Source: Desulfobulbaceae bacterium (GTDB lineage Bacteria; Desulfobacterota; Desulfobulbia; Desulfobulbales; Desulfocapsaceae). Taken from it: a stretch of 17,677 nt of DNA. Each line of letters opens with the position of its first letter. Positions within the stretch are counted from its first letter, which is position 1. Location: the NCBI GenBank assembly GCA_027067035.1, contig JAMOMO010000032.1, positions 1 to 17,677 of the forward strand, given 5' to 3'. This document shows, piece by piece, positions 6,922 to 14,167 of the stretch. The notes beneath the pieces are model-generated. The model saw only the letters and a program-made list of their open reading frames with translations. It made no database searches and was not told the origin of the DNA. Position numbers and translations under genes: made by a program.

Positions 6922-7283
6922 GCATTACTCCTGATAAATTAAGAGAGAGATCTGCCGGTTTGAAAATGCGGCAGCACTGTTTGTTTACTGTAGTTCCCGA
7001 TTCATCATTTATCTGTTTGGAAGAGAAAAAGATGGAAAGAGTGGGCAAACCTAGATGCTTACAACGTAAGCCGCTTCTTGTCAAGTTGAAAGGGGTGAGG
7101 GGGCAAGGATAATTTGTTCCGGACTGGCGATGGAAGGTGCAGATTCAGGGTGTTGACAGGCAGGGCAGTGGCAGCTAAGCATCGTTTGTTTCCGCCGTCC
7201 TGTTTCACCTGAAAAAATGACCATCAGACAAAGGGGACATGGGAATTGTTCCGGTGACTTTTACTGAAAAGAGAATATTGCGT
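6922..7283. other. 362-base gap: leader and promoter of the glt cluster, no clear gene
   Basis: This stretch separates the glt cluster from the diguanylate cyclase gene. It holds the minus-strand candidate promoter at 7056-7084, a leader of about 125 bases with a 6-bp hairpin (CTGCCG 6952-6957 / CGGCAG 6969-6974), and the partial motif GTTTACTGTAGTT near 6983. A plus-strand TTGACA-N17-TAAGCATC lies at 7153-7183. The only short frame of note is minus 7081-7224 (47 codons, with CHCPACQH); it has no good ribosome-binding site. I found no convincing terminator for the cyclase gene and no tRNA. Confidence 0.6.
7056..7084 (-). promoter_or_regulatory. Candidate promoter of the glutamate synthase cluster with overlapping dyad
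   Basis: On the minus strand a consensus TTGACA (7079-7084), a 17-base spacer and TAAGCA (7056-7061). The -35 is perfect and the -10 poor, as for an activator-dependent or tightly controlled promoter. A 6-bp dyad, GCTTAC-GTT-GTAAGC (7057-7071), covers the spacer and the -10, a place where a bound repressor would block polymerase. The dyad resembles the one at 4112-4125. Confidence 0.45.
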
Positions 7284-9422
7284 TTACGATTCCACCCGGT
7301 TGCGGCCAGCCCCCTTGGCCCGGTATAAAGCGTTGTCGGCACGACTGATGAGATCGATATCCGAGTCACCCTCCCGGATGGTGGCGACTCCGAAACTTGC
7401 AGTCTGCGGCGGCAGGTTTTCTTCCCGGTTGTTCATTACGGCCAGCCGCAGATGCTCTGCCAGGCTCATGATGCCGTCATGGGCGGTGCATGGACAGACG
7501 ATCAGGAACTCTTCACCGCCCCAGCGGCCGACCAGGTCATATGACCTGGTGTTCTGTTCCAGAATGGTGGCTATGGAAATCAGGGTCTGATCTCCAATGT
7601 GATGCCCATAGGTATCATTTACCTGTTTGAAGTTGTCAATATCAATGAGGATAATGGAGAAAGGCTCATGGGTGCGTTTAAATCGGGCAAGCTCCATCTG
7701 TATCGATTCATCGATTTTAAGCCGATTGGCAATGCCTGTCAGCGGATCGGTGCGGGCCTGTTCCGTGAGTTGTAAATTGACCGCCTCAATGTCACTGTGT
7801 GCCTGTTTGAGTCGCTCTGTTATCTTCAGACCGTGCCGATACCGATGGAGCAGGTAGGCGATGAGGATGGCAAAAATGCCGATAACCTGCCAGAGACGTC
7901 TGTAGTTGAACCTGTCTATATAGGCTACGGCCAGCCAGCGATTGTAGATGTTTGAAATTTCGTTGCTGCTGATTGCTGAAATGGATTTTGAAACGATGTT
8001 CAGGAGTGTGGTGTCCCCCTTTTTCACACCAACGGAAAAGGGGACATTGAGCCCCACGTTTCCGGATATCTTCACATTGGTAATGCTGTCGGACTGGAGT
8101 GCACGACTGATGGAGGGAATGGTGTCAATGAATCCAAACAGCATTTTGTTTTCAACCATTCTGAGGCCCTGCTGGATACTGTCCACATTTACCAGTCTGA
8201 GTCTGGGGTAGTTTAAATGTATGATCTTGGCAGTGGCGCCACCTTTCACAACACCAAATGTGCGGTCCGTCACCTGATCGAAATGTGATATGTATATCTG
8301 GTCCTGCCTGGTGACCACGACTATCGGAGTACGGAGCCAGGGAGATGTAAAACTGAGGAATTCCCGCAGTTCACTGGTTGCGGCAATCATGGGGAGAAGG
8401 TCACAGTCTCCTTTTTCAGCCAGAGAGAGTGTCTCGTTCCAGTTTTTTGTCGGTATTACCGTGAAGTCGATGTTCATCCGGTCACCGAGCAGTTTGAGAA
8501 ATTCCGATGAAATTCCCGTCACTGTCCCGTCGATGTTCAAGGCTTCCAGAGGGAGACGATCCGGATTGACGCAGACCTGCAGTGTATCTCGCTGAGCCAG
8601 GTAGGTTTTTTCCTCTCTGGTAATAAGATCCGGGGCCATTTCTTCAATTTTCCACTTCTGGCGGATGAGCAGTTCCTCTGCCGGTGTGATGGCATCAATT
8701 CCCTTCTGGAGAATACTCTTGAGGAGGTGATTGTCCTTTCGGGTTGCAATGTAAAAGGTGGTGATGAACCTGGGATCCGTTACAAACCCTCCCAGTTTTA
8801 TACCGCTCACCTTCCCTTCATTCAATATTCGCTGACCGACCACAGGAATCTCTATGGCGGCATCCACCAGACCGTTCTCAACACCGACAAATGAATCAAG
8901 GGTCGAGTCAAAGGTAACGATCTCGATGTCAGGGTATGATTTCTGGAGGAATTCGCTGAAAAAGAATCCCTTTGTGAAGCCGATCCTTTTTCCGGTAAGA
9001 TCGTTCAGGTCGGTGATCTTCGTCTCACTGTTCCGGACAAAGAGTGCTGTTTTGGTGATGTAATAGGGCTCGGTGAAAGAGAGATATTCCCGTCTTTTTT
9101 TTGTGCTTGCGATATTAATCATGATATCCAGCGAACCATCCTTCATCATCTCAAGGAACTCACTCCAGCTTGGACCGCTCACATATTCAATATCCAGACC
9201 GATTTTTTCAGCAAGCAGGTTCATGTAATCTATGGAGTATCCCCTGGGCTGTCCCTCCTCATAAAAGTTAAAGGGAAGCCAGTCCCTCTCATTGTGTACC
9301 CGGAGAGGGGCAGGGTGGTTTTGCAGCCAGAGGGCTTCTTCAGGAGAGAGGAGCTGTGATTCTGTGGCGACTGCAGGAGAGCAGAGAAGAAGAGTGGTAA
9401 GTATCAGCAGGATATGTTGCAT
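7284..9422 (-). CDS. Membrane diguanylate cyclase with two periplasmic SBP_bac_3 sensor domains
   Basis: Predicted to make c-di-GMP in response to a periplasmic ligand. The 712 residues read: signal peptide (1-20), amino-acid-binding-type domain 1 (about 38-262), domain 2 (about 279-500), one membrane helix (about 511-526), a short coiled coil (530-555) and a GGDEF domain (556-712). The cyclase looks active: GGEEF at 635-639, metal aspartate in 'LIDIDNF' (D594) and a product-inhibition site RSYD (626-629) exactly five residues before GGEEF. Domain 1 keeps the ligand arginine of the family (T107-x-x-R110 before 'FTEPYY'). Domain 2 has leucine there (L352), so it probably does not hold a free amino acid in the usual way. 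The start has a poor ribosome-binding site but gives a normal signal peptide. It lies 70 bases after the PilZ gene and is probably co-transcribed with it. Confidence 0.92.
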   Translation of the reverse strand: MQHILLILTTLLLCSPAVATESQLLSPEEALWLQNHPAPLRVHNERDWLPFNFYEEGQPRGYSIDYMNLLAEKIGLDIEYVSGPSWSEFLEMMKDGSLDIMINIASTKKRREYLSFTEPYYITKTALFVRNSETKITDLNDLTGKRIGFTKGFFFSEFLQKSYPDIEIVTFDSTLDSFVGVENGLVDAAIEIPVVGQRILNEGKVSGIKLGGFVTDPRFITTFYIATRKDNHLLKSILQKGIDAITPAEELLIRQKWKIEEMAPDLITREEKTYLAQRDTLQVCVNPDRLPLEALNIDGTVTGISSEFLKLLGDRMNIDFTVIPTKNWNETLSLAEKGDCDLLPMIAATSELREFLSFTSPWLRTPIVVVTRQDQIYISHFDQVTDRTFGVVKGGATAKIIHLNYPRLRLVNVDSIQQGLRMVENKMLFGFIDTIPSISRALQSDSITNVKISGNVGLNVPFSVGVKKGDTTLLNIVSKSISAISSNEISNIYNRWLAVAYIDRFNYRRLWQVIGIFAILIAYLLHRYRHGLKITERLKQAHSDIEAVNLQLTEQARTDPLTGIANRLKIDESIQMELARFKRTHEPFSIILIDIDNFKQVNDTYGHHIGDQTLISIATILEQNTRSYDLVGRWGGEEFLIVCPCTAHDGIMSLAEHLRLAVMNNREENLPPQTASFGVATIREGDSDIDLISRADNALYRAKGAGRNRVES

Positions 9423-9492
9423 GGGAATTTTTCATTGGACGGCCATACCTGCCAGGATCCGGCGAAGTCGTTTCCGATGAGTTCTGGGGATT

Positions 9493-9804
9493 TTAGTTGG
9501 ATGCGTCACTTATGAACTGGTAATATGTTGCATTGACTTTTACGAAACAGAGTCCGATACCCTCAGAGTCGATGTGGCAGATTGAGCCGCTGGTTTCCGT
9601 GATCATTTCGTCACCATCGTCCCACAGGGTCAGGCTGATGCTGCACTCTGTGCCAGCGTCCAGAATGCCATCCTGTTCACACTCAACGAAGACTCCCCCC
9701 ATACTCATATCCCGGGTCTCACCCGTAATGGTTTCGCCGTTTGCGAGTTTAAGGAGTGCAAATCTGCGAATGAGGAGACGTTCGTAATTGCGTCGGTTCG
9801 GCAT
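9493..9804 (-). CDS. PilZ-domain c-di-GMP-binding protein
   Basis: A 103-residue single-domain protein. PilZ hallmarks are an arginine-rich N-terminus ('RRNYERLLIRRF', giving RxxxR at 5-9 and 9-13) and the D-x-S-x-x-G motif 'DMSMGG' (32-37), which together clamp c-di-GMP. The rest is the expected beta-barrel sequence. The ATG has AGAGG six bases upstream. It is the first gene after a candidate promoter and precedes a diguanylate cyclase, so the pair could make and read the same signal. The output of the PilZ protein is not visible: no flagellar, pilus or polysaccharide gene is nearby. Confidence 0.88.
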   Translation of the reverse strand: MPNRRNYERLLIRRFALLKLANGETITGETRDMSMGGVFVECEQDGILDAGTECSISLTLWDDGDEMITETSGSICHIDSEGIGLCFVKVNATYYQFISDASN

Positions 9805-9900
9805 GGGAGACCTCTTTGCTGGAAGAGAATGGTTTTGTGTGTATTCAAGGAGAATTGTCCTCCCCCTTCATCACTAAACAAAATGTACAGATGATGGTTA

Positions 9901-9930
9901 AGGATATGCCAGAAGAGAAAGAATTGTCAA
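9901..9930 (-). promoter_or_regulatory. Candidate sigma70 promoter of the PilZ-cyclase pair
   Basis: On the minus strand TTGACA (9925-9930), an 18-base spacer and TATCCT (9901-9906). It lies about 100 bases upstream of the PilZ start and after the tatA terminator, so the pair forms its own transcription unit. Confidence 0.5.
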
Positions 9931-9960
9931 GGATGGGAGTCTGCTGTCTGTGAAAAGGAC

Positions 9961-9992
9961 AAAAAAAAGGAGAACCAGACGGGTTCTCCTTT
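9961..9992 (-). terminator. Rho-independent terminator after the tatA genes
   Basis: An 11-bp perfect stem, AAAGGAGAACC (9966-9976) and GGTTCTCCTTT (9982-9992), with a five-base loop. On the minus strand it runs into eight T (9961-9968). It lies 28 bases beyond the stop of the second tatA and ends the long salvage/tat transcript. Confidence 0.92.
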
Positions 9993-10020
9993 CCTGTAAC
10001 AGCTGTCTGTGGGGTGTGGG

Positions 10021-10266
10021 CTATTTGAGGATGTTGCCGATATTCTTTACTGCATCAACCTTATCTTTTACTGCAGAGACTTCCTTGACGCCGGGAACAT
10101 CTGCAAGAATTTCCTTGCCGCTGCTTTCCACGTCACTGATGCCGCTTTTAAAGGATGAGATGGCTTTTCCAAGGCCCGACCCGATCTCAGGGAGCTTCTT
10201 TCCCCCGAATACCAGCACTGCAATGCCTAAAATAACTACTAATTCCGGGGTTCCAAGTCCAAACAT
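10021..10266 (-). CDS. tatA: Sec-independent translocase subunit TatA (second copy)
   Basis: An 81-residue protein with the TatA plan: N-terminal membrane helix (about 5-20, 'ELVVILGIAVLVF'), the FG-x-x-K-LPE-x-G hinge (20-28) and an amphipathic helix ending in 'SFKSG'. This is followed by a charged tail longer than in the first copy. It forms the pore component that carries folded, often cofactor-bearing, proteins across the inner membrane. The hinge has TatA/TatE features rather than TatB's 'GPERLP'. GGAG lies seven bases before the ATG. It is 44 bases after the first copy; tatC is not in the window. The two copies share the N-terminus and hinge but diverge in their tails, so they may have different roles. 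Confidence 0.9.
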   Translation of the reverse strand: MFGLGTPELVVILGIAVLVFGGKKLPEIGSGLGKAISSFKSGISDVESSGKEILADVPGVKEVSAVKDKVDAVKNIGNILK

Positions 10267-10310
10267 GGCATGTCTCCAGTTAGAATGAAAAGAGCAGTGA
10301 GCTCCAGAGC

Positions 10311-10496
10311 TCAGGTCTGCGAATCACCTTTTGTGTCATCTTCAATTGTTTTTGCTTCTTCTTTCTTGGTGGCATCTTTGAAGTTCTTGATGCCCTTCCC
10401 AATACCTGATCCGATTTCCGGAAGTTTACCGGCACCAAAAATAATAACAATGATGACCAGGATAACAATCAGTTCCGGCATGCCGAGTCCAAACAT
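10311..10496 (-). CDS. tatA: Sec-independent translocase subunit TatA (first copy)
   Basis: A 61-residue protein with the TatA layout: membrane helix 'ELIVILVIIVIIF', the hinge 'FGAGKLPEIGSGIGKGIKNFK' region and a short acidic/lysine tail. It begins MFGLGMPEL, against MFGLGTPEL in the next gene, a sign of tandem duplication. AGAGGG lies six bases before the ATG. It is transcribed from a good promoter at 10555-10583, which overlaps the end of the deaminase gene. A short dyad (TGAGCTC-CA-GAGCTCA, 10298-10313) overlaps its stop codon and might tune the ratio of the two copies. Confidence 0.9.
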   Translation of the reverse strand: MFGLGMPELIVILVIIVIIFGAGKLPEIGSGIGKGIKNFKDATKKEEAKTIEDDTKGDSQT

Positions 10497-10554
10497 AGTG
10501 CGCCCTCTATATGTGTAAAATCATAGTTAACAGTTCTGTCCTGTGAGATTCCTA

Positions 10555-10583
10555 AATGTAGAGCAGTAAGCCGAGAATGTCAA
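10555..10583 (-). promoter_or_regulatory. Promoter of the tatA pair
   Basis: On the minus strand a consensus TTGACA (10578-10583), an ideal 17-base spacer and TACATT (10555-10560). The -35 contains the stop codon of the deaminase gene, so this promoter is embedded in the end of the upstream operon. The tat genes can thus be made both by read-through and on their own. Confidence 0.6.
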
Positions 10584-11908
10584 TCCTTTCCATGCTTCGC
10601 GATCTCTCTGCCCATTTCCTGCATCTGTTCAAGGAGTATTTTTTCGTCCAGGGTGGTGAGAACTCTGTCCTCCATGACCACGGATCCATTGATAATGGAA
10701 TGGATAACATCAGCTCCACGGGCGGCATAGACCATGTGTGAAGGGATGTTGTAGAGCGGGGTCAGATGGGGCTGATTCATGTCAAGAACGATCATGTCCG
10801 CCTTTTTTCCCGGCAGCAGACTCCCGATATTTTTTTCTGCAGCCAGTGCTGCCGCTCCACCGAGAGTTGCGGCACGCAGAGTTGTCTCGGCGTTCATGGC
10901 AGTGGCATCCATGCGGGCCACTTTGTGGATTTTGGCCACGGTGTTCATCTCTCCAAACATGTCCACATCATTGTTTGAGGCAGCGCCATCAGTTCCAATT
11001 CCCACCTCAATTCCGGCTTCCAGCATTTTCACCACCGGAGCAGTGCCCGAGGCCAGTTTCATGTTGGATTCCTGGCAGTGGGAGACCTTGACCCCGTGTT
11101 CTGCCAGGAGGCTGATGTCAGTGTCGGAGAGCATGACACAGTGGGCGGCAAGGGTCGCAGGAGCAAGCAGTCCTAGCTGACCCAGATGCTCCACCGGACT
11201 GCAGTTGTACCGCTCCCTGCAGGTATTCACTTCGGCCTCGTTTTCCGAGAGATGAATGACGTAGAGACTGCTGTGCTTTCTGGCAATGTCACCCAGTCGT
11301 GTGAGCAGTTCCGGCGCACAGGTGTAGACAGAATGGGGGCAGGCGGTGATGGAAATGAGTGGATGGCCATGGTACTGTTCAAAGAGTTCCTCCACATAGG
11401 AGAAGCCGTTTTCCAGCTCTCCGTAACAGGGGGAGGGAAAGTCGTAGAGCACCTCACCTATCCAGGCGCGCATTCCGGCATCGGCTGTGGCACGTGCCAC
11501 CTCTTTTGAAAAGAGATACATATCGCAGAAGGTGGTGGTTCCGGATTTAATCATCTCTGCGATGGAGAGGAGGGTGGAGTGATATACCATCTCCGGAGTC
11601 AGTTTTGCCTCAACGGGGAAGATGTGTTCCTCCAGCCAGGTCATCAGCGGAAGGTCATCGGCAAGCCCCCTGAAACAGGCCATGGCGGCATGGGTATGGG
11701 TGTTGATGAGGCCGGGCATGATCAGGCCGTGTTCAGTGTGCAGCTGTCTCTCTGCTCTGAAACTGTTCAGGATGTCGGTTCTGCTGCCGGTGGCTGTAAT
11801 GTTCTCAGCGGTGATGGCCACGGCACCGTCTGTAATAAGACCCGCCTGGCTGGAATCCGGGAGGAGGTACTGTGCCGAAACAATCAGGTCGACCTTTTTT
11901 TTTGTCAT
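10580..11908 (-). CDS. mtaD: 5-methylthioadenosine/S-adenosylhomocysteine deaminase
   Basis: An amidohydrolase that removes the 6-amino group of adenosine-type nucleosides, giving methylthioinosine or S-inosylhomocysteine plus ammonia in the cytoplasm. Metal ligands are visible: H71-x-H73 in 'NTHTHAAM', H219 in 'IHLSE', the 'SHCQESNMKLASG' stretch (276-288) and D307 in 'GIGTDGAASNNDVDM'. 'WLEEHIFPVE' (91-100) is the signature that sets MtaD apart from other amidohydrolases. The 442-residue length is normal. The ATG overlaps the stop of the phosphorylase gene as ATGA, suggesting translational coupling and a shared pathway. Codons 2-5 include nine consecutive A (11895-11903 on the complement), a possible slippage site. 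Whether methylthioadenosine, adenosylhomocysteine or 5'-deoxyadenosine is the main substrate cannot be told from sequence. Confidence 0.92.
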   Translation of the reverse strand: MTKKKVDLIVSAQYLLPDSSQAGLITDGAVAITAENITATGSRTDILNSFRAERQLHTEHGLIMPGLINTHTHAAMACFRGLADDLPLMTWLEEHIFPVEAKLTPEMVYHSTLLSIAEMIKSGTTTFCDMYLFSKEVARATADAGMRAWIGEVLYDFPSPCYGELENGFSYVEELFEQYHGHPLISITACPHSVYTCAPELLTRLGDIARKHSSLYVIHLSENEAEVNTCRERYNCSPVEHLGQLGLLAPATLAAHCVMLSDTDISLLAEHGVKVSHCQESNMKLASGTAPVVKMLEAGIEVGIGTDGAASNNDVDMFGEMNTVAKIHKVARMDATAMNAETTLRAATLGGAAALAAEKNIGSLLPGKKADMIVLDMNQPHLTPLYNIPSHMVYAARGADVIHSIINGSVVMEDRVLTTLDEKILLEQMQEMGREIAKHGKD

Positions 11909-12777
11909 ATTGCTATCCGTCCTGCTATTTCCACTATCAGCTGTTCAAGTTTGGGTTCCATGGCTTCAGCGGTGGCTATGATCTCCTCCAGGACGATTGG
12001 CTGGAAGTTATCAGGATCATTCACATTGGAGACAACCGAGAGGCCGAGGACATCCATGCCCCCGTGGCGCGCCACTATGATTTCAGGCACGGATGACATG
12101 CCGACGGCATCGGCACCGCAATCACGCAGCCATCGGGTCTCGGCCGGGGTCTCAAGGCTTGGTCCGGGGATACAGACATAGGTTCCCGAAATAACATTTC
12201 TGATTGCGCAGTGGCTGGCGCTGTCCAGTGCGGTTTTAATAAGTCCCGGATGGTAGGGTGTGGAAAAATCGGGGAAACGGGGTCCCCACTCATCCACATT
12301 GGGACCCCGGAGCGGATTCTCACCAAGGAAGTTCAGGTGATCCCGGAAGACCATGATGGAGCCTGCAGGAAAAAGCGGGTTCAGCCCTCCAGCGGCATTG
12401 GTGAGGATCAGTGTTTTTGCACCGAGCAGTGATAAAACCCGGATGGGAAAGCTCACCTCTTTTGTGGAGTAGCCCTCGTAAAAATGAAATCGTCCCTGAA
12501 GCACCGCGACCTTTTTGTCTCCAAGACGGCCGATGATGAGATTACCGCTGTGGCTGTCGACTGTGGAGCATGGGAAGTGGGGGATTTTCGAGTAGGGCAG
12601 GATGAGTTCCGCCTGTATCTTCTCTCCAAAGTTTCCAAGCCCTGTGCCCAGCTGGATGAGCAGGTCGGGAATGAATGGCAGCACCTGTTTCAGGTGGGCC
12701 ACACACTCCTCAACCTGACGGCGGTGTTCATTGGCTTCCCGTATCACTGCACCCGTCCTGTCAGTTTCGCCGGGCAT
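11905..12777 (-). CDS. punA: Purine nucleoside phosphorylase (trimeric PNP/MTAP family, 6-oxopurine type)
   Basis: Cleaves a purine nucleoside with phosphate to free base and pentose-1-phosphate. Family motifs in order: 'LGTGLGNF' (43-50), 'GRFHFYEGY' (95-103), 'NAAGGLNP' (127-134), 'PGPSLETPAET' (204-214) and 'GADAVGMSSVPEIIVARH' (221-238). The base-binding residues align with human PNP: E213 (E201), M227 (M219) and N251 (N243). Methylthioadenosine phosphorylases have aspartate at the last site, so this enzyme should prefer hypoxanthine or guanine nucleosides. That fits the following deaminase, which makes an inosine-type nucleoside, so it may act as a methylthioinosine phosphorylase. The start overlaps thrC by 17 bases with a weak ribosome-binding site; the first 30 residues are charged and poorly conserved. 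An automated annotation might call it MTAP. Confidence 0.88.
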   Translation of the reverse strand: MPGETDRTGAVIREANEHRRQVEECVAHLKQVLPFIPDLLIQLGTGLGNFGEKIQAELILPYSKIPHFPCSTVDSHSGNLIIGRLGDKKVAVLQGRFHFYEGYSTKEVSFPIRVLSLLGAKTLILTNAAGGLNPLFPAGSIMVFRDHLNFLGENPLRGPNVDEWGPRFPDFSTPYHPGLIKTALDSASHCAIRNVISGTYVCIPGPSLETPAETRWLRDCGADAVGMSSVPEIIVARHGGMDVLGLSVVSNVNDPDNFQPIVLEEIIATAEAMEPKLEQLIVEIAGRIAI

Positions 12778-14164
12778 GGCTTCTGACGAAATCCTGGATC
12801 AGGTTTCTGTCTGCATCCATGAGTTCACAGCGTGATTTCTTACCGGGGATCAGGAGGTCAGCGATGGACTCCGGAAGCTCAATGGGTTTTCCGATGCTTT
12901 TTTCCACCATGTCGCCGAATTTACCCGGATGGGCTGTGGCCAGGCAGCAGACGGGAATCCCTTTTTTCTGATGTTTCAGGGCGCAGTTGACGCCGACCGC
13001 AGTATGGGGATCCAGAATGTAACCGTATTCTTTGTAAAACTCTGCGATGGTGCTGGAGACATCTTCCTCACTGGCCTTCTCTGTGGTGAAATCGCGCTGG
13101 ATCTGGGTCTGGAAATCAGTCAGATCGATTTTCCCGCTTTCTGCAAACTGGGTCATTGCCTGTCTGGTGCGGTCCGGCTCCTCATCAAGGAGATAGTACA
13201 GGTAGCGTTCAAAATTTGAGGCTGACTGGATATCCATTGAAGGACTTGACGTGGCAACAACGTCGCCCAGCGAGTAATCCCCGTCACTCACCATTCTGGA
13301 GAGGATGTCATTGGCATTTGTGGCCAGGAGCAGTTTGCGGATGGTCCCTTCCGGGAGCATCCGCTTGGCAATGTATCCCGCAAAGATATCACCGAAATTT
13401 CCGGTGGGGACGGAAAAATCCGTTGCCTTGTCCGTTTCGTGGCTGGAGATATGGAGGCAGGCGTGTACATAGTAGACCACCTGAGCCAGGACTCTTGCCC
13501 AGTTGATGGAGTTTATTGCACCGAGATTCTGCTGTTCCTTGAAGTCCAGGTCGTTGAAAATCGCTTTGACAATGGCCTGACCGTCATCAAAGGTTCCGCG
13601 GATGGCAATGTTGAATACATTGTCATCCAGGACGGTGGTCATCTGTTTTTCCTGGACCTTGCTCACCCGGCCATGGGGATGGAGGATGAAAATATTGATG
13701 CGTTCCTTGCCGCGGACTCCGTAAATTGCCGCGCTGCCGGTATCCCCTGAAGTGGCTCCGAGGATATTCATGATTGAATCCTGCTTTTCAAGCAGGTACT
13801 CAAAGATATTCCCAAGGAACTGCAGGGCGATATCCTTGAATGCAAGGGTGGGTCCGTGAAAGAGCTCCATGATGTGGAGCGGTCCCTGATGGACGATGGG
13901 TACCACCTGCTCTGTATCAAAAGATGCGTAGGATCGGTTGATTATCTCACGAAGGTCCGCCTCCGGAATGTCATCAATGAAGCGTGACATGATCTCAAAG
14001 GCAAGTTCGGGGTAGGAGAGTTGTTTCCACTCTTCATAGGTCTCACTTCCGATTCTGGGGATAGCTCTCGGGAGGAGGAGACCGCCGTCATCGGCAAGTC
14101 CCATCATAACAGCTCTGGTGAAGGGAACCGGGTCTATACCGCCGCGTGTACTGATATATTGCAT
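12761..14164 (-). CDS. thrC: Threonine synthase
   Basis: A PLP enzyme that converts O-phosphohomoserine to threonine and phosphate, the last step of threonine synthesis. The 467 residues match the longer, fungal/enterobacterial-type ThrC. Features: N-terminal 'MQYISTRGG', PLP-binding lysine K110 in 'HGPTLAFKDIALQFLGN', 'GATSGDTGSAAI' for the phosphate of the substrate and 'SVPTGNFGDIFAGYIAKRM'. The C-terminus ends in a basic stretch. The ATG lies three bases after the stop of rsfS and the last 17 bases overlap the phosphorylase gene, so it sits inside a tight operon. The link between threonine synthesis and nucleoside salvage is likely only co-expression, though both touch homoserine/methionine metabolism. 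Confidence 0.95.
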   Translation of the reverse strand: MQYISTRGGIDPVPFTRAVMMGLADDGGLLLPRAIPRIGSETYEEWKQLSYPELAFEIMSRFIDDIPEADLREIINRSYASFDTEQVVPIVHQGPLHIMELFHGPTLAFKDIALQFLGNIFEYLLEKQDSIMNILGATSGDTGSAAIYGVRGKERINIFILHPHGRVSKVQEKQMTTVLDDNVFNIAIRGTFDDGQAIVKAIFNDLDFKEQQNLGAINSINWARVLAQVVYYVHACLHISSHETDKATDFSVPTGNFGDIFAGYIAKRMLPEGTIRKLLLATNANDILSRMVSDGDYSLGDVVATSSPSMDIQSASNFERYLYYLLDEEPDRTRQAMTQFAESGKIDLTDFQTQIQRDFTTEKASEEDVSSTIAEFYKEYGYILDPHTAVGVNCALKHQKKGIPVCCLATAHPGKFGDMVEKSIGKPIELPESIADLLIPGKKSRCELMDADRNLIQDFVRSHARRN

Positions 14165-14167
14165 ACT

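Noticed and set aside
10280..10468. A 62-codon minus-strand frame within the first tatA
   Set aside because: It is an out-of-frame shadow of tatA with no start signal.
11579..12181. A 200-codon plus-strand frame across the mtaD/punA junction
   Set aside because: It runs opposite two well-supported genes and has no family features.
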